A stretch of 64,000 nt of DNA, taken from the NCBI RefSeq assembly GCF_023091745.1, contig NC_068935.1, positions 21,993,775 through 22,057,774 on the forward strand, read 5' to 3'. The DNA comes from Budorcas taxicolor. Lineage: Eukaryota > Chordata > Mammalia > Artiodactyla > Bovidae. Position numbers and translations under genes: made by a program. The notes under the pieces were generated by a model. It saw nothing but the letters and a program-made list of their open reading frames with translations. It was not told where the DNA came from and searched no databases. Positions 44,292-56,230 of this stretch are shown here, in pieces; positions within the stretch are counted from its first letter, which is position 1, and every line of letters begins with the position of its first letter.

Positions 44292-45332
44292 AACTGTGGA
44301 AAATTCTGAGAGAGATGGGAATACCAGACCACCTGACCTGTCTCCTGAGAAATCTGTATACATGCCAGGAAGCAACAGTTAGAACTGAACATGGAACAAC
44401 AGACTGGTTCCAAATAGGAAAAGGAGTACGTCAAGGCTGTATATTGTCATCCTGCTTATTTAACTTATATGCAGAGTACATCATGAGAAACTCTGGACTG
44501 GAAGAACACAAGCTGGAATCAAGATTGCCAGGAGAAATATCTAACCTCAGATATGCAGATGACACCACCCTTATGGCAGAGAGTGAAGAGGAACTAAAAA
44601 GTCTCTTGATGAAAGTGAAAGAGGAGAGTGAAAAAGTTGGCTTAAAGCTCAACATTGAGAAAACGAAGATCATAGCATCTGGTCTCATCACTTCATGGGA
44701 AATAGATGGGGAAACAGTGGAAACAGTGTCAGACTTTATTTCCGGGGGCTCCAAAATCACTGCAGGTGGTGACTGCAGCCATGAAATTAAAAGACGCTTA
44801 CTCCTTGGAAGAAAAGTTATGACCAACCTAGATAGCATATTCTAAAGCAGAGACATTACTTTGTCGACTAAGGTCCGTCTAGTCAAGGCTATGGTTTTTC
44901 CAGTGGTCATGTATGGATGTGAGAGTTGGACTGTGAAGAAGGCTGAGCACTGAAGAATTGATGCTTTTGAAGTGTGGTGTTGGAGAAGACTCTTGAGAGT
45001 CCCTTGGACTGCAAGGAGATCCAACCAATCCATTCTGAAGGAGATCGACCCTGGGATTTCTTTGGAAGGAATGATGCTAAAGCTGAAACTCCAGTACTTT
45101 GGCCACCTCATGTGAAGAGTTGACTCATTGGAAAAGACTCTGATGCTGGGAGGGATTGGGGGCAGGAGGAGAAAGCAACGACCAAGGATGAGATGGCTGG
45201 ATGGAATCACTGAGTCAATGGACATGAATCTGAGTGAACTCCAGGAGTTGGTGATGGACAGGGAGGCCTGGCATGCTGCAGTTCATGGGGTCGCAAAGAG
45301 TCGAACACGACTGAGCAACTGAACTGAACTGA
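44292..45332 (+). mobile_element. BovB LINE, 5'-truncated, sense
   Basis: Sense BovB from just after RT motif A to the 3' terminus (actgagcaactgaactgaac). No clear target duplication. It sits beside the L1 remnant that ends at about 44,222. Confidence 0.92.
44315..45322 (+). pseudogene. BovB reverse transcriptase C-terminal remnant
   Basis: Open frame 44,315-44,845 (176 codons) contains RT motif B (KGVRQGCIL), motif C with YADD (LRYADDTTLMAE) and the thumb-like KVGLKLN region. A stop follows at 44,843-44,845. A second frame, 45,128-45,322, covers the C-terminus. It lacks motif A, the fingers and the entire endonuclease, so it cannot be active. Confidence 0.88.
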
Positions 45333-45369
45333 TGAGTTTCAATATTTAATAAAATATTACTAAGCATGT

Positions 45370-45780
45370 TAAGGCAGAGGAGCTTCAGTGAGTTCAGCAG
45401 AGGCTTGCAGAATTTTTTCAATCAGAGAGAGATTCAGAATGTGATTGGGATGGTAGAAGTAGGAGCAATTACTCACAATTGAGGTCAGGCCTGGGGCAAC
45501 TGGGAAGGCTCTGTGCAAGAACTGATAAGCTGAGTTTTGAAGCATAAGTCATATTTTCATGGGTGAAGGAAGTAGAGCATTTGAGGTTGAGTGAACACCA
45601 TGAGTAAAGTCACTGGAGGAGTGAAATTTCATAGTGAATAATTTAATTTAGCTAGAACCTAAAAAACACATGAAGGGAAATATTATCTTAAAGGTATAAA
45701 GAAAAGTTGGGGCCAGGTCACAGAGAATACCCATGGAATACAGTAAAAACCTATCAACATGACATTTTAAATAATTGAAA
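45370..45780 (+). repeat. Ancient L2-like interspersed repeat
   Basis: 'ctgataagctgagttttgaa', 'gaaggaagtagagcatttga', 'aagttggggccaggtcacag' follow the order of the dispersed repeat seen at 39.2-39.7 kb. Confidence 0.45.
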
Positions 45781-46384
45781 TTGCCCTGATTTTATGAATG
45801 CATTTGATCTCAAGCCCCCACGCCTGCTGATAGGAAACTTGAACTTGGTCAAAGGCTATCTAAATTCTTGTAAATATCAAGCCAATTCAATGTGAAGCGT
45901 GCCTGTCAGTATATATCTTCTGTTTCAAGAGATGTCTTTTTCTTCTCTTCCTTCTTAGGACAGTGTTTGGATGCTCAGGAAAGTGTATGTATTCTTACAG
46001 CATGGGGAAGAAAATGCAACTCCTCATTCTGTCTTCTGTCTTCTTTGACATCTTAACGAAAATTCTCCTTATCATGTCCAGTCACTAGTGAGCCTTGGAT
46101 GGTGCCTGCTGAAGTGTTACTTGTCAACATTTCCAGTCATGAAGTTTCTATCCTATGCATCTTCTTATCCAGACCCCACAACTTTGGCTTCTCCGGGAGT
46201 TCTGTAACCATTCTCTAAGGTGTGTGGGGACTTCTGGATTTCCTGTATATGTCTATATCTCTATTAACACAATTCCATTGGGTTAGAGTAGAAGATAAAT
46301 ATCAGTTATTTTGAAAATAAAGTAAATAATATTTTTTATGGCTGAGGAAGAAGTTGATTTTGAATCTCTTTTACTAGAGTAACT
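45781..46384. other. No recognised feature
   Basis: No repeat recognised. I looked for an exon here (less AT-rich stretch 45,960-46,250) and saw no sustained frame with splice sites. Confidence 0.35.
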
Positions 46385-46393
46385 AGGATGATG

Positions 46394-46613
46394 ATGAAGC
46401 TTCTGAGGTGGCTTTAGTGGTAAAGAACCCACCTGCCAATACAGGAGGCATCAGAGATGTGGGTTTGATCCCTGGGTTGGGAAGATCCCCTGGAGACGGA
46501 AATGGCAACCCACTCCAATATTCTTGCCTGGAAAATCCCATGGACAGAAGAGCCTGGTAGAGTACAGTCCACAGGGGGGCAGAGAGTCAGATATGACTGA
46601 AGTGACTTAGCAC
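46394..46613 (+). mobile_element. Bov-tA SINE
   Basis: Head 'gtggctttagtggtaaagaa' and body ending 'gaagtgacttagcac'. The perfect 9-bp target duplication aggatgatg is at 46,385-46,393 and 46,614-46,622. Confidence 0.95.
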
Positions 46614-46658
46614 AGGATGATGCTATTGGTCTGATCTAAGAACTGATCACAGTTCTTC

Positions 46659-47102
46659 TCAGTTCAGTCACTCAGTCGTGTCTGACTCATTGTGACCTCA
46701 TGAATTGCAGCACGCCAGGCCTCCCTGTCCATTACCATCTCCCAGAGTTCACTCAAACTCACGTCCATCGAGTCGGTGATGCCATCCAGCCATCTCATCC
46801 TCTGTCGTCCCCTTCTCCTCCTGCCCCCAATCCCTCCCAGCATCAGAGCCTTTTCCAATGAGTCAACTCTTTGCATGAGGTGGCCAAAGTACTGGAGTTT
46901 CAGCTTTAGCATCATTCCTTCGAAAGAAATCCCAGAGTTGATCTCCTTCAGAATGGACTGGTTGGATCTCCTTGAAGTCCAAGGGACTCTCAAGAGTCTT
47001 CTCCAACACCACAGTTCAAAAGCATCAATTCTTTGGTGCTCAGCTTTCTTCACAGTCCACCTCTCATATCCATACATGACCACAGGAAAAACCATAGCCT
47101 TG
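46659..47102 (-). mobile_element. BovB LINE 3' end, 5'-truncated
   Basis: Antisense BovB 3' 440 bp, with the C-terminal ORF tail still open across 46,664-47,102 (in-frame with flank to 47,146). No catalytic motif is included. Target duplication not readable. Confidence 0.9.
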
Positions 47103-47300
47103 GGAGCAGATAAAGGAGTAGAGAAAAGTGATACTGGATTGGACATGGTGTGATTTTTTTTAGCCAGTCATGAGTTACAGAGCAATTACTTGGAAATTAA
47201 ATTGTGGAATTCAGGGGTTAGATTGGGGCTGGAGATAGAGTTATTAAAATTATAGAAGTAGGTCATGTTATGAGACAGAGAATATGGGCCAAACAGAACA

Positions 47301-47475
47301 TGTGCATGCAAGCTCAGTCATGTCCAATTTTTGCGACCCCATGGACCAGGCAAGAATACTGGAGTGGATTGCCATTTTCTCCTCCAGGGGATCTTCCCAA
47401 CACAGGGATTGAATCCAAGTCTCTTGTGCTCCTGGATTGTAGTCAGATGTTTTACCACTGAGCCACCTGGGGATC
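47301..47475 (-). mobile_element. Bov-tA SINE with internal deletion
   Basis: Antisense Bov-tA whose body jumps from 'cgaccccatggac' to 'caggcaagaatactgg', so about 35 bp are missing. The target duplication ccaa(a/g)cagaaca is at 47,289-47,300 and 47,476-47,487 with one mismatch. Confidence 0.92.
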
Positions 47476-47856
47476 CCAAGCAGAACACAGAACCAAGCAA
47501 TAATAGAATTTTTAGAGATACTTAATTTTTTAAAAAATTATTTTTTTAACACAAAAATCATTTTGTGAGAGATGCTTAAAGAATGGAAATAGGTTTAAAA
47601 GGATCCAATTAAAGAGACTGAGGAAAAATTTAAATTAGAAGGAGAAACAGGAAGTAAGGGAGCCACAGAGCTTAAAGAGGAGACAGATGGAAGAAGAAAC
47701 CACAGAAGACTATTATTAATGGATATTATTGATCTTTGACAGGGTTGTTTCGTTGGTGTTACATCCAGATGTCAGTAAAATGGTTTTGAAGGATAGCTAG
47801 AGAGCGCTTCTCTGAAAGAAGGATAACTAGAAAGGGAGAAATAAAGGGAAGTGAAA

Positions 47857-48029
47857 GGATTGGGGGCAGGAGGAGAAGGGGACGACAGAGGATGAGATGG
47901 CTGGATGGCATCACTGACTCGATGGACATGAGTCTGAGTGAACTCTGGGAGTTGGTGATGGACAGGGAGGCCTGGCGTGCTGCGATTCATGGGGTCGCAA
48001 AGAGTCAGACATGACTGAGCTGAACTGAA
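47857..48029 (+). mobile_element. BovB 3' end, sense
   Basis: 'gattgggggcaggaggagaa' to 'catgactgagctgaactgaa': the last ~170 bp of BovB. tgaaag on both sides is a possible short target duplication. Confidence 0.88.
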
Positions 48030-49555
48030 AGTTAAGGGAATTGCTTTTTGTTAGGGGCATAGACTTGATCTGCTTCAAAGTGTTTGTAGGTAGAGAGCAA
48101 GCTTGCATGTAATGTGAAAATTGAAGATAGAGGAGAGAAGAAAGGACAGTTGATGATATGAGTTATCAGAATATACTTTTAGGATGGGATAATGAGCTCT
48201 GGGGAAAAGGTTAGCTTTTTCAAGAAAGAGAGATCTTTTTTTTTTCTCTTTTTTTTTGAGACAAGAGCAGAAGAGTTTAGGATCAGGAAGACATGGAAAG
48301 TTTTTCAACCATGGAAGAGTCATGTTATCTCAATCCTTAGTTAAGTATAATACATTTTAAAGTCTTTCTGCCTAGTCAAAACTTTACAGTATTCAGTTTA
48401 TTACCATAGAAGAGTAAGCGTCTGAGTTGAGTACTTGGCAAGTGTATATATAGGAAATTTGCAGATACATTCCTATTGGAAAAGACAGTTACTTCTGTGT
48501 AGTCTTTTGACCTGTGCAGTCACATGTGAATATTCATGCCTTTGGTCTGGAATATTTCTTTGCAAGGAGATAAAGAATTCTTAACTGTAAGCTGGACATA
48601 TCTATTTATTTTGGAATATCTTTCCCCATTTTCTATTTCAGGCTTGATATGAACTTATTTGTTATCCTTAAGCACCTGTGGCATATGGTGCCTGGCCGGC
48701 CCACTACTATATGTTTTAAGGGGAGGGACAGCATCCTTCCTTTTCAAGACAAAACGAGCTTGTGTAAACCTTCTATTTTTGGCTGAGGTGTTAGACCCGC
48801 TGACCAGGGGAGACCAACACTCACTATTGAAGTTGATCTTGCTATGGCTCTTCTTTATGTAAGTGAAGCATTTTTCCATCCAGTGCCTGTGTCATTCTTG
48901 TCTCTTGATGACCCTGACACCTACACACCATGCAATGAGTTGACATCCTGAGACTGATGCTCCTGGTGGTGAGCAACAGGTGTCACTTGCTTGACAATTT
49001 CAACCTGGTCAGTCTTTTATAAATAAAGCAGATTATCAGCATTTGCTTTATGTGATAATGATTCCCTGAGAGCCAGGCACATTTTAGGACCTTGCTACAG
49101 ACTTCCTGGTCCAGATTTTTCTGCTGAAATTGCATTTCCCAATATCAATTTCTTTTCTGGGTTACTCTCATAATATGTGACATCTCTGAAATAATGGAAA
49201 TGAATCTTTCCCTTTGAAAAGAGTAACATGTGACTTGCACCAAGGCTTATGGTGTAAGATACTGAAGTGCCCCAATGAAGTTCTAAATCAACATTGCTAG
49301 AGTTTCCCTCATGCTGAAAAGTTATCTTTGTAGCCATTGAGAGGCTGTATGTGTGTTGGGGGTGGAAATAAAGCCAGAGTGGGGCAGTGGGGAAGCATTA
49401 CTGTCATCTAGGGCTGTGTATATCAAAAGATTTAACATGTTATTTTTTTCTGTACTTTCTAGGTTTTGTTGTTTGAATTCACAAATAGTCTCCATTTCTA
49501 GATTGGTCATTATTGTTAGACAATAGACCATGTGGATGTACATATGTTAATTCAG
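48030..49555. other. No recognised feature
   Basis: No repeat or gene identified. The frame at 48,659-48,862 (plus) has no motif, Kozak-like context or splice support. Confidence 0.35.
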
Positions 49556-49740
49556 TTTTGCCTCAAATAATACTACAAGATAAGCATTATCTTCCTGAGG
49601 TTTACAGTGGTTAGGTAACTTGTCTAAGATCACAGACTGGTAAGGAATATTCAAGTTCTGAATGCAAATCTGTGTGACTTCAAAGTTCATGCTCTTATCT
49701 GATATTCTATCCCATTCTTTCTAAGGCCTCATTAACCATC
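49556..49740 (-). repeat. MIR SINE remnant
   Basis: 'aagataagcattatcttcct', 'gaggtttacagtggttaggt', 'aacttgtctaagatcacaga' match antisense MIR. 'accatcagaatcacctagaa' just after it may be a scrap of MER5A. Confidence 0.65.
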
Positions 49741-50795
49741 AGAATCACCTAGAAAGCTTTAGAAATGAGGATTCATACATAAACCAAGTATGAAAACCTC
49801 TGTGCTCTATTAAGGAGGAAAGAAAGACCAACATTATACACTGTCCTTCTCCCACCTCCTCACTACCACACAACACTGTAATATTTTGCAACATCAAAGA
49901 CAATAAAATCCTGTGGGTCATGGTTGAATGCATAGTCAAAAGAACAGTGATGACATTCTTGGACCCTGTTGTTCTAGTGGAATACTAGCCAGATTTCTAT
50001 TTTAAAGTTTCTTTTTTCTACCATTTGTTATTGAGAAAATAGAGAGAGGTATTTCTGCTATATACACATGTCAAGATGAGGGCACAAAAACATTAAGAAA
50101 ATGAAGACCACTGTTTTAAGTAGTTTGAGAATCCTACTTAATAAGATATGAGTAAGAATTTAAGTATGTCTGTGTTAAGACCTTGGATGGGGTTGTGGTG
50201 CCTAGAATACCATGGTTTTCATAGGTTCTTATAACTTTAGAGAGCCCAGTTCATTCTGTGGAAACGGTATTTTCTCCTATTAAACTGTCCATGAAACTAT
50301 TCTGTGAAATAGACTGCAAGTTCCTATTCCAAAGTTAGTAATACTGTCTTAGCTTCACTGAGCTAAAATAATAAAATAGGTAGGTAGGTATAGATAAATA
50401 TGTAGATAGATGGATGATAAATCAGTTTTCAACAAAGCAGAGAGCATTAATAACTTTTGAATAGAAAGTTGTAGTTTATATTTTATAGAATAATTATAGT
50501 GTTTCTATGATTTATATATTTTAAATAACCAGAAATTAAGTGGACATGTAAATGGTGGTGTCCTCAGGCTACCATCATATTAAAATTGAGAACTGGACCT
50601 TGATTTGGTTTTATGTGGCTAGAGACAAAGAACAATAGGATATGGTGAAGCATCTATTAAATGTTTGATTTGTTCCCATTTTTTTCAAAGATCTGGATTG
50701 TAACAGTTATATAATTATATAATACCACCATTTGTACTTGACAAATCATTTAGAGACTGTCACTTAAAATTTCTTGAGGGAGTCTTTATTAAAGG

Positions 50796-50814
50796 TTTTT
50801 TTTTTTTTTTTTTT
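50796..50814. repeat. T-run
   Basis: 19 consecutive T. Confidence 0.95.
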
Positions 50815-51006
50815 CACCTACAGAGCAACATGGACATATCTCAGTCTATGATAGGTAAGAAAGGAAATATTTTTAAATTAATTATGTGTAAAAAAGTTTT
50901 TATTATCTCTAACACCATAACAAAGAGTCATTCATTAATTATGTATTTATTGAGATATTACTATATTACTGGTACTATTATAGGAACACTAGAGCCAAGG
51001 CTTTTA

Positions 51007-51190
51007 TTATTTTTTAAAATTTTTAAGGTCTTTATTGAATTTGTTACAATATTGCTTCTGTTGTATGTTGTGTTTTTTTGGCCTCAAGGCCTGTGGGATC
51101 TTAGCTCCCCTATCAGGGATGGAACCTGCACATCCTGCATTGGAAGGTGAAGTCTTAACCTCTGGAGCACCAGGGAAGTCCCAGAGATAG
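51007..51190 (-). mobile_element. CHR-type tRNA-Glu SINE, antisense
   Basis: 'tttttttggcctcaaggcct', 'gtgggatcttagctccccta', 'tcagggatggaacctgcaca', 'ggagcaccagggaagtccc' read as the complement of the CHR SINE of cetaceans, hippos and ruminants. Target duplication ggctttta at 50,999-51,006 and 51,191-51,198. This family predates the Bov SINEs. Confidence 0.82.
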
Positions 51191-51744
51191 GGCTTTTAAA
51201 TCACCTGGTGCCTAGTTACAATCTTTGCTGTACTTTTCAATGGCATTTCCATTTTACCATTGTTAGGGCTATTCTACCCAAGCCTGACTTTATAGCTAAT
51301 GCTATGAGTCTGTTTTTTATCTTTTTTCAAGCATGAACTCAGTTGCAGAGTACCTGCATGAAGAGGAAAGAAAAATTTTAAACGACCTTCAGAGAAGGAA
51401 GGTCACCATGAGAAATCTTGTTGCCTTACAAAGTAAGGGGGAGAAAAAGGACATAAACACTTTGTTTACTTTTATAAGAAAGTATTGAATTTTGAAGGCT
51501 GCTACACATACCTTCATAATTTGTTGTAGTTCTTTGTCTCTTTCCTGAAAAAATAAGGAGATTATGTTTTATTTAACAGGCCAGTGTTGTAATTTTTCTA
51601 TATAAAATTTTAGGTAAATGCTAGTTATTGGTTTAATTTCTCCTAATTTTCCATTATTTCTTGCTAGAAATTGTCAGACTTTTTGGATTGATCCTATAAT
51701 TATTGTATAATTCTTTACCTTTTATTTCCTTTTCTCTAAGAAGG

Positions 51745-51995
51745 CAGTATAGTATTTATTTTAGCATTTACTCTGAAGCTAGACTGCCTGCATTCTAAAT
51801 CAGCTTCCCTATTTACTAGGTTTTTATTTTGGACAAGTCACATATGCTCTCTGTGACTCATTTTTCTCATATGGGAAATTAATGATGTCCATCTTATAGA
51901 CTGTTTTGAAGAAAAATGGATTAATACATGTAAAGTGCTCAAAACAATGACTGACATTAAAGCTGTACAGAATTTGCTATTATTATTGTAATTAT
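51745..51995 (+). repeat. MIR SINE remnant
   Basis: 'agactgcctgcattctaaat', 'tttattttggacaagtcaca', 'ttaatacatgtaaagtgctc' follow MIR order. Confidence 0.78.
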
Positions 51996-52188
51996 TATCA
52001 CTTGGATTTATTTTTATTCTACCTTCTATATATGTGTTCAATTCCTCTTTTCACCTCTTTTGATAAAATTAAAAAAGAATTGGATATTGTTTAGTTTCCA
52101 AGATATTATTCTTTTTCTCTCATTCCTCTTTTTACGTTGCACCCTTTTTTTTCATGGACATTAAATCTTCTGTCTGTCTAAGGTGTGA

Positions 52189-52578
52189 GTTCAGTTCAGT
52201 CGTATCCAACCGGCCCCATGGACTGCAGCATGCCAGGCCTCCCTGTACATCACCAACTTCCAGAGCTTGCTCAAACTCATGTCCATCAAGTCGGTGATGC
52301 CATCCAACCATCTTGTCATCTGTCATCCCCTACTCTTCCTGCCTTCAATCTTTCCCAGCATCAGAGTCTTTTCCAGTGAGTCTGTTCTTTGTATCATGTG
52401 GCCAAAGTATTGGAGTTTCAGCTTCAGCATCAGTCCTTCCAATGAATATTCAGAACTGATTTCCTTTAGGATTGGCTGGTTGGATCTGCTTGCAGTCCAA
52501 GAGACTCTCAAGAGTCTTCTCTATCATCACAGTTCAAAAACATCAATTCTTTAGCGCTCAGCTTCCTACAGTATGAAA
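52189..52578 (-). mobile_element. BovB LINE 3' end, 5'-truncated
   Basis: Antisense BovB, about 390 bp, ending 'ttctttagcgctcagcttcc'. The perfect target duplication aaggtgtga is at 52,180-52,188 and 52,579-52,587. Confidence 0.94.
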
Positions 52579-52690
52579 AAGGTGTGAATTAGAGGGTTTA
52601 AAAAATATTTTTATCTATGTGTTCTTGAATTGTCTCTCTTTTTTCCCCCTATATCTGTCTGTTCATTTTGGTCTGTGTTTTACATTGGAA

Positions 52691-52905
52691 AAGTGAAAGT
52701 ATTAGTTGCTAAGTCATGTCTGACTCTTCGTGATCCCAGGGACTGTAGCCCACCAGGCTCCTCTATCCACAGAATTCTCCAAGCAGGAATACTGGAGTGG
52801 GTTGCCATTCCATTCTCCAGGGATCTTCCCAACCCAAGGATCAAACCCATGTCTCCTGCATTTCAGGCAGATTCTTTACCATCTGAGCTACCAGGGAAGC
52901 CCTTC
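52691..52905 (-). mobile_element. Bov-tA SINE
   Basis: Antisense full Bov-tA ending in its head complement 'gagctaccagggaagccc'. The perfect target duplication acattggaa is at 52,682-52,690 and 52,906-52,914. Confidence 0.95.
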
Positions 52906-53042
52906 ACATTGGAAGTTGTATTAAATCTCTAGTCATTCTTGACTCTACACACATGTTTAAGAGTGAAAAAAGAGCTGTCAATTTATATTTATATTTAAGA
53001 GTGATACTGAAAAGCTATTTGAAAGCTCCTCGTTCTTCTGTT

Positions 53043-53217
53043 TTGATTCAGTCTCACTGTCGTGTCCCACTCTTTGTGACCCCATGGACTGCAGCATGTC
53101 AGACTTCCCTGTCCATCACCAACTCCCGGAGCCTGCTCAAACTCATGTCCATTGAGTCGCTCATGCCATATAACCATCTCATCTTCTGTCATCCTTCTCT
53201 TCTTCTGTTCCTTCATT
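53043..53217 (-). mobile_element. BovB 3' end, first of two serial insertions
   Basis: Antisense 3' ~150 bp of BovB (gattcagtctcactgtcgtg ... catcttctgtcatcc) followed by a short CTTCTTCTGTTCCTTCATT-type filler. Preceded by ttcttctgtt (53,033-53,042). Confidence 0.88.
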
Positions 53218-53228
53218 ATTCTTCTGTT

Positions 53229-53576
53229 CAGTCGCTCAGTCGTGTCTGACTCTTTGCGACCCCATGAATCGCAGCATGCCAGGCCTCCCTGTCCATCACC
53301 AACTCCTGGAGTTCACCCAAACTCATGTGCATCAAGTCAGTTATGCCATCCAGCCATCTCATCCTCTGTTGTCCCCTTCTCCTCCTGCCCCCAATCCCTC
53401 TCAGCATCAGGGTTTTTTCCAGTGAGTCAACTCTTCGCATGAGGTGGCCAAAGTATTGGAGTTTCAGCCTCAGCATCAGTCCTTCCAATGAACACCCAGG
53501 ACTGGCCTCCTTTAGGATGGACTGGTTGGATCCCCTTTCAGTCCAAGGGACTCACAAGAGTCTTCTCCAACACCAC
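53229..53576 (-). mobile_element. BovB 3' end, second of two serial insertions
   Basis: Antisense 348-bp BovB end, less diverged than its neighbour. Flanked by attcttctgtt at 53,218-53,228 and 53,577-53,587, an 11-bp perfect duplication that also matches the target of the first insertion. Confidence 0.93.
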
Positions 53577-53587
53577 ATTCTTCTGTT

Positions 53588-54224
53588 AGTTAACTGGTAA
53601 TCTTCCCTGTAGACTGATTATACAGAGACATGGATGTGGGGGAGAGTGCTTCTGATTTGTATCTGTATGAGGTTTTTAATGTGTGAGGTTTTGTCCCTTT
53701 GGGGAGGCCCTGGATCTTCAGAGATGATTTCTTTCGTCTCTTGGCTGGTTGTTTATATCTGGGGAGCCAGAAAGAGTGTGGGGATCTCAGTGGTCAGTAT
53801 GAAAACTTTTACTTTAGCCCATTGTTTTTTTAAAAATATTTCTTTCTTCCACCTGCCACTTTGCTTGATTTCACTGGAGACTTTAATTTCTCTAAAGGAT
53901 AGATACCTAGTCAACTATTAAGGTGAAGAAGGGCCTTTGAGAATCTAATTTGTTTTTATAGTCTTTACATAATTCTCTTTCCTGTTTTGTCTTTTCTTTC
54001 CCATCATCTTCTGAGATGTCTTAAACTCCTGAGCCTTTCCCAAGTTCCAGGTATTGTGTTAGTTTGCTTCTTACTAGCACTCCCTCTGTAGGCCTTTGAC
54101 ATGGGTTTTTATCAGATTTGTTCATTCAGCATTTCTCCATTTTCTGTCTTTCAAAAATCTAATATTAATTATCAAGTTTCATCTCCTTTGTCCTTTTAGA
54201 TTTATGCTTTTTTAAAATCACTCA
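53588..54224. other. No recognised feature
   Basis: T-rich sequence without recognised repeat. The frame at 53,634-53,921 has no motif. Confidence 0.35.
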
Positions 54225-54485
54225 TAGTGTTTAAGGGCACAGGTTCTATAACTGAACTCTCTGGGTCTGAGTCCTTGTTCCATATTACCATGAAGAGATC
54301 ATAGGCAACTTGTCTGGGTCTCTGTTTCTTCTCATTTATTTTCTTCTTGAAACATAAGGATAAAAAAATCACCTATATCATAGGATTTAGTACATGTAAA
54401 CTACTTGGAACAGTGCCTGGCCCAAAGTACTGATGAATAAGTAGCAACTGGTATTAGTATTATCAGTATTAATATTATTATTATA
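54225..54485 (+). repeat. MIR SINE remnant
   Basis: 'gtttaagggcacaggttcta', 'cataggcaacttgtctgggt', 'gtacatgtaaactacttgga', 'acagtgcctggcccaaagta' keep the MIR order from head to tail. Confidence 0.8.
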
Positions 54486-56230
54486 TTATCATTTAAGATT
54501 TTCAGGTGAAAAGAGATAAACACATGTATTCAGTTGATTTATTCTGTTACTCTGTGTTATTCTGTTATTCTCTACTTTTCTGGAGTTATCAGCTTCATCC
54601 TAATAATGATTGCCCTTGTAGTCACAGGACAGCTGCAGCAGTTTCATATATCTCATGCAGATATGACAGTGTCCAGAGGGAGAAATGGGGCCATGCCATT
54701 GGTGTCTTCTGAGAAATAAGGGTCTATTTCTCAGAAGCTACCAACAAATCTTCACTTATGTCTCATTGGCCAAAATTAGTGATTACCCTTAAATCAAACA
54801 CTGGCAGTGAGAATATAGGACCACATGGTTGGTCCTATGAATTGATCAAGATTTATGCCTGAGGCTAAGCCTCTGAGTCATGTGGGGAAGGAGTGGAAAC
54901 ATGAAATAAATTGTGTCTTTGCAAGGGAAAAGAGGGAGGAGTGGATATTTGTAGGCAACCAATTAGTACCTATAGCTTTGATGAGCATATCAGGAAAGAA
55001 AAAGTTGATTTCCCCAATGATACTTTGTCTAGTAAGTATTCTGCTCTGTCTAATACGAGGCTGATTGGCATTCAAATCAAATTTATATTTCAACTAAAGG
55101 CTTGCTTATCACAGTTTTTCATGTAACCAGTTTCATAATTTGGGCCCAAATAAAAATGATACATCTCCCTAAATTAACTGCTTCCTTCCTCTTCAAGCAT
55201 TATGTATGAGAGAAATGAAAATTGCATAAAAGAAATATAATCATATTTTACAATCATAAGTGAATATCAGTTCAGTTTCTTGACTTCTACCAAAGCCCAA
55301 AGAGTATCCTAGTAAAAGTTCATGAGTCCCCTTCCTGACTTCCTATCTTCCTGAGTCTTTAGAAAATGAATTATAATCCTTCAATTTGCCTTGTGTTCTT
55401 TAGTGAGCTAATTGCAACAGCACTTTATAATTAAGAGTGCTTAAAAATCAAACTGTGGAAGTTGTGATAAATAAGCCTATTGGCAATGAAGAGACAGTGA
55501 AATGGATTATCAGATGCTCATAGGACTTCTTGAAGTTGAAGAGTCACATCTGTTTCTGCTATACTTTGTATTTTTCCTTTCCTTGTAAAAGTGCTTTGTG
55601 TCCCTGTCGACTTGCAGATATGTAAATAAAACTTATCCAAGCATGCTTAGTTTCTGGGAAAGTTTTCAGGCAGATATACAGCAAAAAGTTATGGTATATT
55701 CACTTTCAGAACCTGAAAAATGTATTCTTAAGATTCATAAGCAAACTTTGAATTTTAGAGGGATACACTAAAAGCTTATGCTGTGTTTCAGAGTGTTGTG
55801 AATTGCAAGGAGGTAAAAAAAAAATTGTTTCTACTATGGAATGCACTGGTGAGAATAAAAACTAATATCTCTAAACAAGTTCAGTAAGACCTCAAATATT
55901 TGAGTTTTCTACTTTTCCTTCATTCACGTGTTCTAAAAATATTCATATAATTCAGCACTAGAAGTACATAATCCAAAATACAATCTGCAGAGATATTCTT
56001 CAGCATAGATTCTTTTCAGCTTTAAAGATTAAAATGTTCTGTTTTAATTAAATTTTTGTTTATCCACATGTGGACCCACTTCTGTGGTTATCAGTCATAT
56101 TGATTTTACCATTCTAGATGGATTTGAATTAAAAGTCAGAGAAATGATAAATAATTGCGGCATCAGAAGAACAACATAGTTATTTCTACAACTAAAATAA
56201 GTGTATCAACCAAATATATTCCTTCATATG
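54486..56230. other. No recognised feature
   Basis: About 1.7 kb of AT-rich sequence with no repeat or gene recognised. Several short frames overlap on both strands with no motifs. Confidence 0.4.

Noticed and set aside
45960..46250. Less AT-rich stretch that might be an exon
   Set aside because: Stops in all frames, and no plausible exon bounded by AG and GT.
48659..48862. A 67-codon frame with a hydrophobic end
   Set aside because: No motif or homologue recognised, and it is overlapped by an antisense frame of the same length. Chance is the better explanation.
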